64,000 nucleotides of DNA from Stappia stellulata (lineage in GTDB: Bacteria; Pseudomonadota; Alphaproteobacteria; Rhizobiales; Stappiaceae). How positions within the stretch are numbered: position 1 is the first letter of the stretch; every line of letters starts with the position of its first letter. Positions 26,859-34,984 of the stretch are shown one piece after another. The notes under the pieces are model-generated. The model worked only from the letters and a program-made list of their open reading frames with translations, was not told where the DNA came from and did not search any database. The stretch spans positions 1 through 64,000 of the forward strand of contig NZ_JAIVMF010000011.1 in NCBI RefSeq assembly GCF_020176715.1, in the 5' to 3' direction. The position numbers were made by a program, and so were the translations under genes.

Positions 26859-27368
26859 TCATACCAGCCGCTTCATGACATCCGCATTGCGCAGCAGCTC
26901 GGCCAGCTCCGGCTCGTGTACATGGCGAGCCGCCTCTTCCGGCGAAAACCAGCGCAACTCGCGCTGGCCGTATTCCGGCCAGGTTTCGGCCTGTCCGCAG
27001 ACCGCGAGCGGAAACACGGACACGCGGACACGTCGGTGCAACCCGCTGTTCAGCCGTTTGCGATAAAAGAAACTGCCAACCGCATTGGGCGAGATCCGCC
27101 CCAGAAGGCCAGCCTCTTCCCAAGCTTCACAGGCAGCCGTCTCGCTGAGGCTGCGCTTCTTCTGCGGCCAGCCCTTCGGCAGCACCCAACGCCCGGTGTC
27201 CCGGCTTGTCGCCATGAGGACCTCGACACGACCGCCAGACACCCGCCGCCACGGCAATGCCGCGACCTGTACGGCCGGCGGCTTGCCCCCAAGCCACAGG
27301 CGCGCGGCCTCAAGCGTATAAGAAATACGCAAGGACAGCTTCGGGGCGTAGGGTACGAGCAGGGCCAC
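26859..27368 (-). CDS. NUDIX hydrolase with altered box
   Basis: GTG 27368 is preferred because GGAGG lies ten bases before it; a TTG at 27413 is also in frame. The Nudix region reads LPKGWPQKKRSL then SETAACEAWEEAGLLG. It resembles the diphosphoinositol/DIPP-type group (PKGWP). The Arg of REUXEE is replaced by Cys, while the metal-binding EE pair is kept. The substrate is unknown and activity uncertain. Confidence 0.75.
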   Translation of the reverse strand: MALLVPYAPKLSLRISYTLEAARLWLGGKPPAVQVAALPWRRVSGGRVEVLMATSRDTGRWVLPKGWPQKKRSLSETAACEAWEEAGLLGRISPNAVGSFFYRKRLNSGLHRRVRVSVFPLAVCGQAETWPEYGQRELRWFSPEEAARHVHEPELAELLRNADVMKRLV

Positions 27369-27469
27369 GATGGTGAGGCCTCCAGGGACTATGGTTTCTG
27401 GTTGGTGATTCAAGTTGAAATTGCAGCAGCTTAGCTGTCATACAAATAGCGCATCGCACGTGCGGGCTC

Positions 27470-27502
27470 AACAAAAAAGCGCACACACTGCGCTTTTTTG
27501 TT
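27470..27502. terminator. Bidirectional rho-independent terminator
   Basis: AACAAAAAAGCGCA (27470-27483) and TGCGCTTTTTTGTT (27489-27502) pair perfectly over 14 bp around CACAC. The stem core GCGCA/TGCGC is flanked by A- and T-runs, so it works in both directions. It lies 46 bases past the prfC stop and ends prfC transcription. Confidence 0.92.
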
Positions 27503-27547
27503 TTCCCAGCCGAGGAAATCGCTTGGCGGCAATCCGATGAAAACGAC

Positions 27548-29182
27548 TCAAGTTATTGATGTATGAACGATTTCGCGGGTTTCCCGGAAGCGGATATCCG
27601 GGTTTTTCTCCGAAACGTAAGACACTTCCCAGGCATTTTTGAACAGAAAAACCGGTCGGTCATCGCGATCCATGGCGATACTTGACGGGTTTGTTTCGAT
27701 AAACTTGCGCAAAATCGAATCATCATCGCACTCAACCCATCGCGCGGTGTTGTATTGAACCGCGTCGAAACCGATCTCGGTCGCATATTCGGTGCGCAGC
27801 CGTTCCACCACGACATCGAGCTGCAGCACGCCGACCACGCCGACGATCCAGTTGGAGCCGATCTGCGGCTTGAAGATCTGCACCAGCCCCTCTTCGGCGA
27901 GGTCCTGAAGGCCCTGGCGCATCTGCTTGACGCGCATGGTGTCGGACAGGCGCACGCGGCGCAGCACTTCCGGTGCGAAAGCCGGCAGGCCGGTGACGTG
28001 GATCTCCTCGCCCTCGCTCAGCGTGTCGCCGACGCGCAACTGACCGTGGTTCGGCACGCCGATCACATCCCCGGGATAGGCCGTTTCGGCAAGCTCGCGC
28101 TCCTCAGCGAAGAAGAAGATCGGCGCGGAGACGGCGATGGTCTTGCCGGCGCGCACATGCTTGAGCTTCATGCCACGCTTGAAGGTGCCGGAACACAGGC
28201 GCACGAAAGCAATCCGGTCGCGGTGCTTGGGGTCCATGTTGGCCTGCACCTTGAAGACAAAGCCCGTGACCTTGTCTTCCTCGGGACGGATGATCCGGGT
28301 GGTTGCCGGCTGGGCATGCGGCGCGGGACCGAACTCGGCAATGAAGCGGATGATCTCCTCGACGCCATAGTCGCGCAGCGCCGAGCCGAAGAAGACCGGC
28401 GTCATATGCCCTTCCAGGAACGCCTTGCGGTCGAACGCGGGATAGGCTTCCGCGCCCAGCTCGACGTTTTCCTCAAGTTCGGTCAGCACCTTCTCGAAGA
28501 CGGTATCGACCAGCTTGGGATCCGTCGGTCCTTCGACCTCGACCACGGTGTCGCAGCGCTGGCCGCGGCCCTCGCCCGACGTCATGAACCGCTTGGCCTT
28601 CCAGTCATAGATGCCGAAGAAATCCGACCCCATGCCCACCGGCCAGGTCATTGGCGTCACGTCGAGGGCAAGCGCCTCCTGGATCTCGTCGAGCGCCTCC
28701 AGCGGATGGCGGCCTTCGCGGTCGACCTTGTTGATGAAGGTGATGATCGGAATGTCGCGCAGTCGGCAGACCTCGAAGAGCTTGCGCGTCTGGGTCTCGA
28801 TGCCCTTGGCCGCGTCGATCACCATGACCGCCGCATCGACGGCGGTCAGCGTGCGGTAGGTGTCTTCGGAAAAGTCTTCGTGGCCCGGCGTGTCGAGCAG
28901 GTTGAAGGTGATGCCGTCGCGCTCGAAGGTCATCACGGATGACGAGACCGAAATCCCGCGCTCCTGCTCGATCTTCATCCAGTCGGAGCGCGCCCGCCGC
29001 CGCTCGCCGCGCGCACGCACCTGCCCGGCCGCCCGGATCGCGCCGCCCGACAGGAGCAGCTTTTCCGTCAGCGTGGTCTTGCCGGCATCCGGATGCGAAA
29101 TGATCGCAAACGTGCGGCGGGTCTTGAAGGACGCCTGCGCGCCGGCATGCGTCGCGGTGGGCTGACTTTCGGTGAGGCTCAT
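27548..29182 (-). CDS. prfC: Peptide chain release factor 3
   Basis: This 544-residue translational GTPase carries G1 SHPDAGKTT, G3 DTPGHEDF and G4 NKVD, with the RF3-type effector region QERGISVSSSVM. C-terminal domains II and III are complete. RF3 recycles RF1/RF2 from the ribosome after peptide release. It is a single-gene unit followed by the strong terminator at 27470-27502. Confidence 0.95.
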   Translation of the reverse strand: MSLTESQPTATHAGAQASFKTRRTFAIISHPDAGKTTLTEKLLLSGGAIRAAGQVRARGERRRARSDWMKIEQERGISVSSSVMTFERDGITFNLLDTPGHEDFSEDTYRTLTAVDAAVMVIDAAKGIETQTRKLFEVCRLRDIPIITFINKVDREGRHPLEALDEIQEALALDVTPMTWPVGMGSDFFGIYDWKAKRFMTSGEGRGQRCDTVVEVEGPTDPKLVDTVFEKVLTELEENVELGAEAYPAFDRKAFLEGHMTPVFFGSALRDYGVEEIIRFIAEFGPAPHAQPATTRIIRPEEDKVTGFVFKVQANMDPKHRDRIAFVRLCSGTFKRGMKLKHVRAGKTIAVSAPIFFFAEERELAETAYPGDVIGVPNHGQLRVGDTLSEGEEIHVTGLPAFAPEVLRRVRLSDTMRVKQMRQGLQDLAEEGLVQIFKPQIGSNWIVGVVGVLQLDVVVERLRTEYATEIGFDAVQYNTARWVECDDDSILRKFIETNPSSIAMDRDDRPVFLFKNAWEVSYVSEKNPDIRFRETREIVHTSIT

Positions 29183-29370
29183 GCCGTCTCCTTGAAACCT
29201 GGGGCATGGCGGCGCGTGTCGCGCGCGCCCATCCTTTGCCCGCAGGTCTATTCATTTGCCGCGCCAAATACCAGTGTCGCATTGCGCGAACGTACGCTTT
29301 GGGCATTGCCCAGCCTGCGCGACCGGCTAGGGTTGCGATCCTGCCGTCTGGATTCGGAACCTTTGCCCGC

Positions 29371-29955
29371 ATGTCGCCCCCTGCCCCGTCCTCGCCGTAT
29401 CGTCACTGGCCCGCCACGATCACGCTTGTGGTGCTTGTCATCGCCACCGCCGTCATCCTGCTGGCGATGGGGCGCGTGCCGATCTGCACCTGCGGCGAGA
29501 TCAAGCTGTGGACCGGCGACGTGATTTCGTCGGACAATTCCCAGCATCTCTCGGACTGGTACACGCCCTCGCACATCATCCACGGCTTCCTCTTCTACTG
29601 GCTGTTTCATATCGCGACACCCGGGCTGAGCACCGGCTGGCGCGCCGTCGGCGCAACGGTTCTGGAGGCCGCCTGGGAGATCCTGGAAAACAGCCCGATC
29701 ATCATCGACCGCTACCGGGAAGCGACGATTGCGGTGGGATACACCGGCGACAGCGTCATCAATTCGGTCGCCGACATCGGCTGGATGCTCGTCGGCTTCT
29801 GGCTCGCGCTGCGCCTTCCGGTTGCGGTGACCGTCGTGCTGGCGCTTGCGATGGAGATCATCGCCGCCATTGTCATTCGCGACAATCTCACGCTCAACGT
29901 GCTGATGCTGCTGTGGCCGCTGGAGACGGTGCGCGACTGGCAACAGGCGCTTTAG
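29371..29955 (+). CDS. DUF2585 (UPF0314) membrane protein
   Basis: This 194-residue protein starts at ATG 29371; the frame is open from 29206, but that extension is not family-like. Conserved motifs are CTCGEIKLW, SDNSQHLSDWYTPSHIIHG and ILENSPIIIDRYR. Four to five hydrophobic helices. The family is typical of Alphaproteobacteria and has no known function. It is divergent from prfC. Confidence 0.82.
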   Translation: MSPPAPSSPYRHWPATITLVVLVIATAVILLAMGRVPICTCGEIKLWTGDVISSDNSQHLSDWYTPSHIIHGFLFYWLFHIATPGLSTGWRAVGATVLEAAWEILENSPIIIDRYREATIAVGYTGDSVINSVADIGWMLVGFWLALRLPVAVTVVLALAMEIIAAIVIRDNLTLNVLMLLWPLETVRDWQQAL

Positions 29956-30044
29956 CCCCGGCCCGGCCTCGGCCCGACCTTGACACGGCGGCGGGCCAGG
30001 GCAAGTGTCCGCCCACGCAACCCGTCCGGACATCTCGCCCGCCC

Positions 30045-31037
30045 ATGTCGCTGCTCGTTCCGCTCTCGCTTTCCGCCCTTGGCGCCACGGCAGCCGCCGG
30101 CGTTTTCGTCCACGACTTCTTCGAGGGCGAAACCCTGCTGCCGGATCTGGCGCGGGCCTGGCGGCTGTCGCGACTGGACCTTGCCGATCTGGATGCGACG
30201 GTTGCCGAAACGGAGCGTCGCAGCGACATCGTGGTGACGCTCTCCACCATCCCGAGCCGCATCGCAAATCTGGGCATGACGCTGAAAAGCCTGCTGGACC
30301 AGACCTTGCCGCCGGCCGAGATCCGCCTCAACATTCCGCATCATTCCCGACGCGAAAACTGCGCCTACGAGATCCCGGACTGGCTCGAAGGGCTCAAGAT
30401 GGTCCAGATCGTGCGCTGCGACGACGCCGGCCCCGCGACCAAGCTGTTCCCGACGCTGGCCGGCGTCGACGCCGATACGCCGATTGTCGTGGTCGACGAC
30501 GACCGCATCTATCCCCGCAGCTTCCTCGCGGATCTCTCACATCACGCGCAGGCTACGCCTGACGCCGCCTTTGGCCTGACGGGCTGGGTGGTTCCGGCGG
30601 ATTTCGTCGACCGGCCGACGACGATCTGGTCCAATCTCCAGATGACGCCACCTGTGCCGATCCGGGCCCGGCGCCTTCGCGCTCCCCGCCCCATCGACAT
30701 CCTGCAAGGCTATTCCGGCTATCTGGTCCGGCCGCGCTTCTTTCCCGACATGGACGCGATGCTGACCCACCGGGACGCGCCGGAGGCTGCCTTCTTTGTC
30801 GACGATGTCTGGATTTCCGGGTTTTGCACGGCGCCGAAATTCGTCATCCCGGCGCGTCGGGCCGGCTTTCAGCAATGGAGCCGGAAGTCGCTCTACCGGA
30901 CATCGAGCCTCGGGCGGATTAACTCCGGCGATGGCACGCCCGAAAGCCGGAACAATACGATTGTCATTCGCCACCTGGCCGATCGCTGGACGGTGGGCGG
31001 CCATCGGCTGGCCGGACCAGTGCCACAAGACGGTTGA
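30045..31037 (+). CDS. Glycosyltransferase-like protein (GT-A fold, family 2-like)
   Basis: This 330-residue protein starts at ATG 30045, chosen inside a longer open frame. A hydrophobic N-terminal segment (VPLSLSALGATAAAGVFV) precedes a domain with VVTLSTIPSRIANLGMTLKS and the acidic motif IVVVDDDRIYP, the likely nucleotide-sugar/metal site. Conserved WISGFCTAPK near the C-terminus. Its 3' end overlaps the convergent gene at 30964-31037 by 74 bases. The acceptor is unknown. Confidence 0.65.
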   Translation: MSLLVPLSLSALGATAAAGVFVHDFFEGETLLPDLARAWRLSRLDLADLDATVAETERRSDIVVTLSTIPSRIANLGMTLKSLLDQTLPPAEIRLNIPHHSRRENCAYEIPDWLEGLKMVQIVRCDDAGPATKLFPTLAGVDADTPIVVVDDDRIYPRSFLADLSHHAQATPDAAFGLTGWVVPADFVDRPTTIWSNLQMTPPVPIRARRLRAPRPIDILQGYSGYLVRPRFFPDMDAMLTHRDAPEAAFFVDDVWISGFCTAPKFVIPARRAGFQQWSRKSLYRTSSLGRINSGDGTPESRNNTIVIRHLADRWTVGGHRLAGPVPQDG

Positions 31038-32790
31038 CGGTCTGCGCAACAGCCGTCTCGATCCCGGCCCCGCCCGCCAGAAACCGCTTGGCAGCCGGCG
31101 CAATCGCGTTGAGCCTTCGCCCGATCCATGGAAGGCCGGAAACAAAGCCCAACCGGTCGCGCAGGTCGAAGGCGACCGCATCGCCGTGCAGGCTGATGTG
31201 ATGGGGCGAGACATGGGCGGCAAGCGCGGCCAGGGGATGGCGCGGATCGACGCCCTCGTCCCGGTAGTCGGCCTCACTCAACGCCACGATGCGGCGCACC
31301 TCCACGGCCTGCCCGTAGAAGTCGTCGTTCTTCTGCAGGACGCGAAGCGGCCCGTCCCGGTCCAGGAACAGACTGCCCGCGCCCCGGCCATATCCGTGAT
31401 CGCGGTCCGCGAAAACCCCTTGCGCGTTGACGGGATGCGGCTCCAGCGCGCCACTTTCCGGATCGCGCATGCGGTAGAGCGCCAGCGACCGTCCGCCCTC
31501 CGCGCCAAGCGGCTTCGCGTTGGTCAGAAGCCACCACCAGCCGCCCTGCTCAAACAGCACGCTGTCGACCGCATCGACGTCCTCCAGAAGCCTGCGCACC
31601 CGCCGCCAGCGATCGGGAAACCGCTCGCAGACATAGAGATCGAGCGCGCCCAGCGCGCAGGCTTCCGGCAGCATGCAGAGCCGGCCATCATGCTCGAAGA
31701 GATAGGGATAGGAGGCATGCTCGCGAAGCGGCAGCACCGGCCGCACCGGGCCGGGCCGCAGATCGTCGTCCAGTTCCATCGCCACCAGCCGCCCGAGCTG
31801 TTCGGGATACTCGAACTCCTCGACGAAGAGCCACAGCCGCCCCTCATGGCACCACAGGAACGGATCCGCGTAGTAGCTGAGCGCGGGCGCCGGGATCGGC
31901 GTGGGCGCGGCATCGCCCGCGCGCATCACGAAGGTCTGGAAGTGCTCCTTCGGCCAGCGATGCAGCCCGAGCACGCGCCGGCGGTAGAAATCCTGCCAGC
32001 GCAAGGTGAGCCGGTCGAGGGTCTTGTAGGCGAGGTACCCGGCGCGCACCAGCGGATCCATCCAGAGCGGCCGGTGCGCGGCGACCTTGTTGCGCGAGCT
32101 CATCCAGCGCACGGGCCGCGCGGACGAGATGTCGATGTCACCGGCATTCAGCCGCAATCGCCCTTCGCGCTCGAAACGAAAGAGCAGGATGGTCAGCACC
32201 GCCTGATCGGCGTTGTGATCGGGCGCTGCCGGACGAAAGGCGTCAGGGTCGAGCGCAAGCCTCGCCCACTCTGCCAGAAGATCGCGCGCGGCCGGCGCGT
32301 CGAGATCAAACCCCAGCACGCCACCGATGCGGATCTTGCGGTGCAGGTCGTCCGGATCCGCCTTCAGGTAATCGCGCACCTCGCTCCGGCAGCGCTGCGC
32401 CAGATTGGATTGTCCTTCAAGCGTATAGACCCCGGTCTCTTCCAGGACACTGAGCGGTTCGGAAAGGTCGCCATGAAACAGGGTAGCGCTGTCGAACCAG
32501 AAAAGCCGGCCGCCGAAGCGGGCGGCCGCATCGGCGATCACCAGGGGCTTCCACGCGAATGCGCCAGCCCCGATCGCCACATGCGCCGGCTTGTCGGCGA
32601 AGGAAAACGGCAGGATCTCAGCGAAGGGGAACCGCGCGGCAATCTTCGCCCGCCACGCCTCACCCAGTCCGAGATCATAGACCGCGATGCGCGCGCCGTG
32701 ATGCAGGCGACGGCGACGAACGCTCATCAGGAACTGCGCCAACGTCCGGGCGAAAGACGCATCCGCGCCGGTGACGATGGTCAGGGTCAT
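30964..32790 (-). CDS. Two-domain glycosyltransferase/beta-propeller protein (glucosamine-inositolphosphorylceramide transferase-like)
   Basis: This 608-residue protein starts at ATG 32790. The first 250 residues (MTLTIVTGADASFARTLAQF; GGRLFWFDSATLFHGDL) look like a GT-A sugar-transferase domain with an F-D-S variant of the DxD motif. Residues about 290-560 form a repeated WD-rich, glycosidase-like propeller (YYADPFLWCHEGRLWLFVEE, ASYPYLFEHDGRLCMLPEA) as found in bacterial homologues of glucosamine inositolphosphorylceramide transferase. A surface glycan role with the adjacent transferase is plausible but not shown. Confidence 0.6.
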   Translation of the reverse strand: MTLTIVTGADASFARTLAQFLMSVRRRRLHHGARIAVYDLGLGEAWRAKIAARFPFAEILPFSFADKPAHVAIGAGAFAWKPLVIADAAARFGGRLFWFDSATLFHGDLSEPLSVLEETGVYTLEGQSNLAQRCRSEVRDYLKADPDDLHRKIRIGGVLGFDLDAPAARDLLAEWARLALDPDAFRPAAPDHNADQAVLTILLFRFEREGRLRLNAGDIDISSARPVRWMSSRNKVAAHRPLWMDPLVRAGYLAYKTLDRLTLRWQDFYRRRVLGLHRWPKEHFQTFVMRAGDAAPTPIPAPALSYYADPFLWCHEGRLWLFVEEFEYPEQLGRLVAMELDDDLRPGPVRPVLPLREHASYPYLFEHDGRLCMLPEACALGALDLYVCERFPDRWRRVRRLLEDVDAVDSVLFEQGGWWWLLTNAKPLGAEGGRSLALYRMRDPESGALEPHPVNAQGVFADRDHGYGRGAGSLFLDRDGPLRVLQKNDDFYGQAVEVRRIVALSEADYRDEGVDPRHPLAALAAHVSPHHISLHGDAVAFDLRDRLGFVSGLPWIGRRLNAIAPAAKRFLAGGAGIETAVAQTVNRLVALVRPADGRPPSSDRPGGE

Positions 32791-32939
32791 GTCGGGATCA
32801 CGCAAGCGCCGTCAGCCAGTCAGGACAGTTGAAAGGCCGCATCGGCCACCGCCCGTTGTGTCCCAGACGCGGGACCAAGGCAAGGCGGGATCCCGCCTTG
32901 CCCGGCTTCCGCAAGCTTGCGGCCCGGACGCCCGGCGGC

Positions 32940-33740
32940 CTATTCCGCCGCCTCGCTTCGCCCGCGCGCATGACGCAGCAGGGCATCGTCGTCACAGGCC
33001 TCGATGGGCGTGAAATCGCGATGCGCGATCCACTCCTTGCGCGTCGGTTTGCGGATGTGGTTGGAGACCGCATTGAGGGTCAGATAGACGATCTTGCGCG
33101 GAAACGGCGTGATGTTTCCGGCCGAGCCATGCACCAGATTGCCGTGGAACATCAATACGCCCCCGGGTTTGCCTGTCGGGGCGACGAGACCGCCCTCCTC
33201 CACCAGCTTCTCCACCGCGTCATTGTCGAGCGTCCACAGCGGATAGCTCGTCGTAGACGTGTCGTGGCTTGCGTCCAGAACCCCGTGCCGGTGGCTTCGC
33301 GGGATCAGCATCAACGGACCATTGAAGGGATAGACCTCGTCGAGAAACACGGAGATGTTCATCGCGCGCGGTTCGGGCATGCCGTCATCGCGATGCCAGG
33401 TGCCATAGTCCTGATGCCACTGCCAGACATCGCCGGTGAACTTCGCCTTCGCGTTCACCTTGAACTGATGCATATAGACCTTTTCGCCGAACACCTGCTC
33501 AAGCGGCTCGATCAGGCGCGGATGTCGCCCGAGAATGGCGAAGGCCTTATTGTAGAGATGGGCTGCAAAGGCCGTTCGCGGCGCGCCCGACGCCTCCCGC
33601 CAGACTTCCTCGCGGTCCTGCGCATAGATCCGCTCGCCCTCGTCCCGCAGAACCGCGACTTCCTCCGGTGAAAAGCACTCGGGAATGAAGATCCAGCCTT
33701 CCGTTTCGAACTGCTCCAGCTGCGCATCGGTCAGTCGCAT
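32940..33740 (-). CDS. PhyH-type Fe(II)/2-oxoglutarate dioxygenase (ectoine/proline hydroxylase-like)
   Basis: This 266-residue enzyme has a strong AGAGGAGG ribosome site. The metal triad is visible as the HxD of WQWHQDYGTWH and the distal His in MFHGNLVHGSAGN, with the 2-oxoglutarate-binding Arg following. DDGMPEPRAMNISVFLD and NGPLMLIPRSHRHG match the group around ectoine and free amino acid hydroxylases. No ectoine genes are adjacent, so the substrate is open. A gap of 252 bases to the next gene holds no visible feature. Confidence 0.75.
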   Translation of the reverse strand: MRLTDAQLEQFETEGWIFIPECFSPEEVAVLRDEGERIYAQDREEVWREASGAPRTAFAAHLYNKAFAILGRHPRLIEPLEQVFGEKVYMHQFKVNAKAKFTGDVWQWHQDYGTWHRDDGMPEPRAMNISVFLDEVYPFNGPLMLIPRSHRHGVLDASHDTSTTSYPLWTLDNDAVEKLVEEGGLVAPTGKPGGVLMFHGNLVHGSAGNITPFPRKIVYLTLNAVSNHIRKPTRKEWIAHRDFTPIEACDDDALLRHARGRSEAAE

Positions 33741-33992
33741 GTCGTCCTCCTCTGAAATCCGGCAGGGAGAGCGTGGGCGCCCTTTCTCGTTGGCGTTGCA
33801 CCGTCATGATTGCCGCCCGCGCCCCCACAATCAACAACAGCTTTGCGCGCGGTCGACCGAAACCGCCGCCGCAGGGCCGTTCCCGCAGCCGACCGTGCGG
33901 CAGGTTGCGCGCGACGCCCCGTCGAAACTGTGATCTTATTCCGCGATCTAAAAAAGACGAATCAATCGCGACTTCAAGGGGATAAACCTTCA

Positions 33993-34547
33993 ATGCTTCG
34001 TTTGCCATGTGTTGCCGTTGCGCTCGCCGCCGGCCTTTTCAGCCTGCCGGCGACTGCGTCCAGCGAGTATTTCACCTACAAGGACTGGACGGTCCTGATC
34101 GAAAAACTGGACACGGGCGAGGACCTGCGCACCACCTGCCAGATGTGGACCGGAGGAGACGGCGACCCGACCGTCCAGATCGAAGTGTCCGACGGCGATG
34201 TCCTGCCCCCCGATGTCTATCCGGGCGTTTCCGTGATGGAGCGGGCCTTTCGCGGCCAGGCGACGGTTCTCGATGACGGGGACATGCTGAATTTTGTCTT
34301 CGACGATGGCGACAGCGCGCAGGCGAGCGTGACAGCCGGTTTCGACGCGGATGGCTACGCCTACGCGCAGAGCCAATTTGCCGAGGCGGACAAGCAGCGG
34401 GTGCTGCAAGCGATGCGGGCCAATGGCATCATCGAGATCATCGGCCCCGGCGGCCCTTTCTACACCGCCTCGCTCAGCGGCTTCACTGCGGCCTACCTCA
34501 AGCTCGCCGAGCAATGCGGGTTCTCGCCGCAAGGCGTGATCGACTGA
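33993..34547 (+). CDS. Secreted protein of unknown function
   Basis: This 184-residue protein starts at ATG 33993, with AAGGGG 13 bases upstream. The Sec signal peptide is MLRLPCVAVALAAGLFSLPA, cut after TAS. The mature part is acidic and begins EYFTYKDWTVLIEKL. It has two Cys (in TTCQMW and EQCGFS) that could form a disulfide. I do not recognise a family. Confidence 0.65.
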   Translation: MLRLPCVAVALAAGLFSLPATASSEYFTYKDWTVLIEKLDTGEDLRTTCQMWTGGDGDPTVQIEVSDGDVLPPDVYPGVSVMERAFRGQATVLDDGDMLNFVFDDGDSAQASVTAGFDADGYAYAQSQFAEADKQRVLQAMRANGIIEIIGPGGPFYTASLSGFTAAYLKLAEQCGFSPQGVID

Positions 34548-34984
34548 GCAAGGCGCCCGGCCGGCCGCGCTGAACCACGGCGCGCGCCGGCGCAGGGAAA
34601 CGTCCAGCGCCCTTGCCCCGCCCCCTTGCAGCCGCTGGTCGCTTTGCCGATCCCGACACGGATCGTGTCGCCCCAAACAAGCACCGCCGCGAGCGGGGCC
34701 CGTTGCTCGCCTCGGCCTCAGCGCAGTCGGGCCGGCACGCCTCTCTCTTGCGACAGCCAATTTGCCATTACGGCAGATGTGTGAGGCATGCTGCCTGCAC
34801 ACACCCCTGCGTATTGCATCTGCCGGCTTTACAACTCCCGCTCTCCGGTGTCACTCTGCCTCGACATTACGTAGCGTCGCATTTGATTGCAGGTGCCCCG
34901 ATACTCGTCGGCAAACCGATTTCAGACTTTCACCAACCGAGCGGCAAGCCGCTGAACGAACAAGAATTATCCGGAGTGCCCCTC
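34548..34984. other. Gene-free leader in front of the AAA/SIR2 unit
   Basis: This stretch is more AT-rich from about 34740 on. It contains a hairpin with GTGTG/CACAC and GGCA/TGCC arms (34779-34802, loop TGC). The AAA frame is open back to an ATG at 34613, but the 124 extra codons have no alphaproteobacterial-style composition or recognisable domain. I treat it as promoter/leader DNA. Confidence 0.45.

Noticed and set aside
24759-27434. 891-codon plus-strand open frame across the DUF2157, PiT and NUDIX genes
   Set aside because: It is antisense to three recognisable genes and shows only Arg/His/Gln-rich low-complexity sequence.
34613-34984. N-terminal extension of the AAA+ gene back to ATG 34613
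   Set aside because: The 124 codons have no domain, contain several Cys/His/Pro-rich runs unlike the rest of the protein, and a better ribosome site lies just before TTG 34985.
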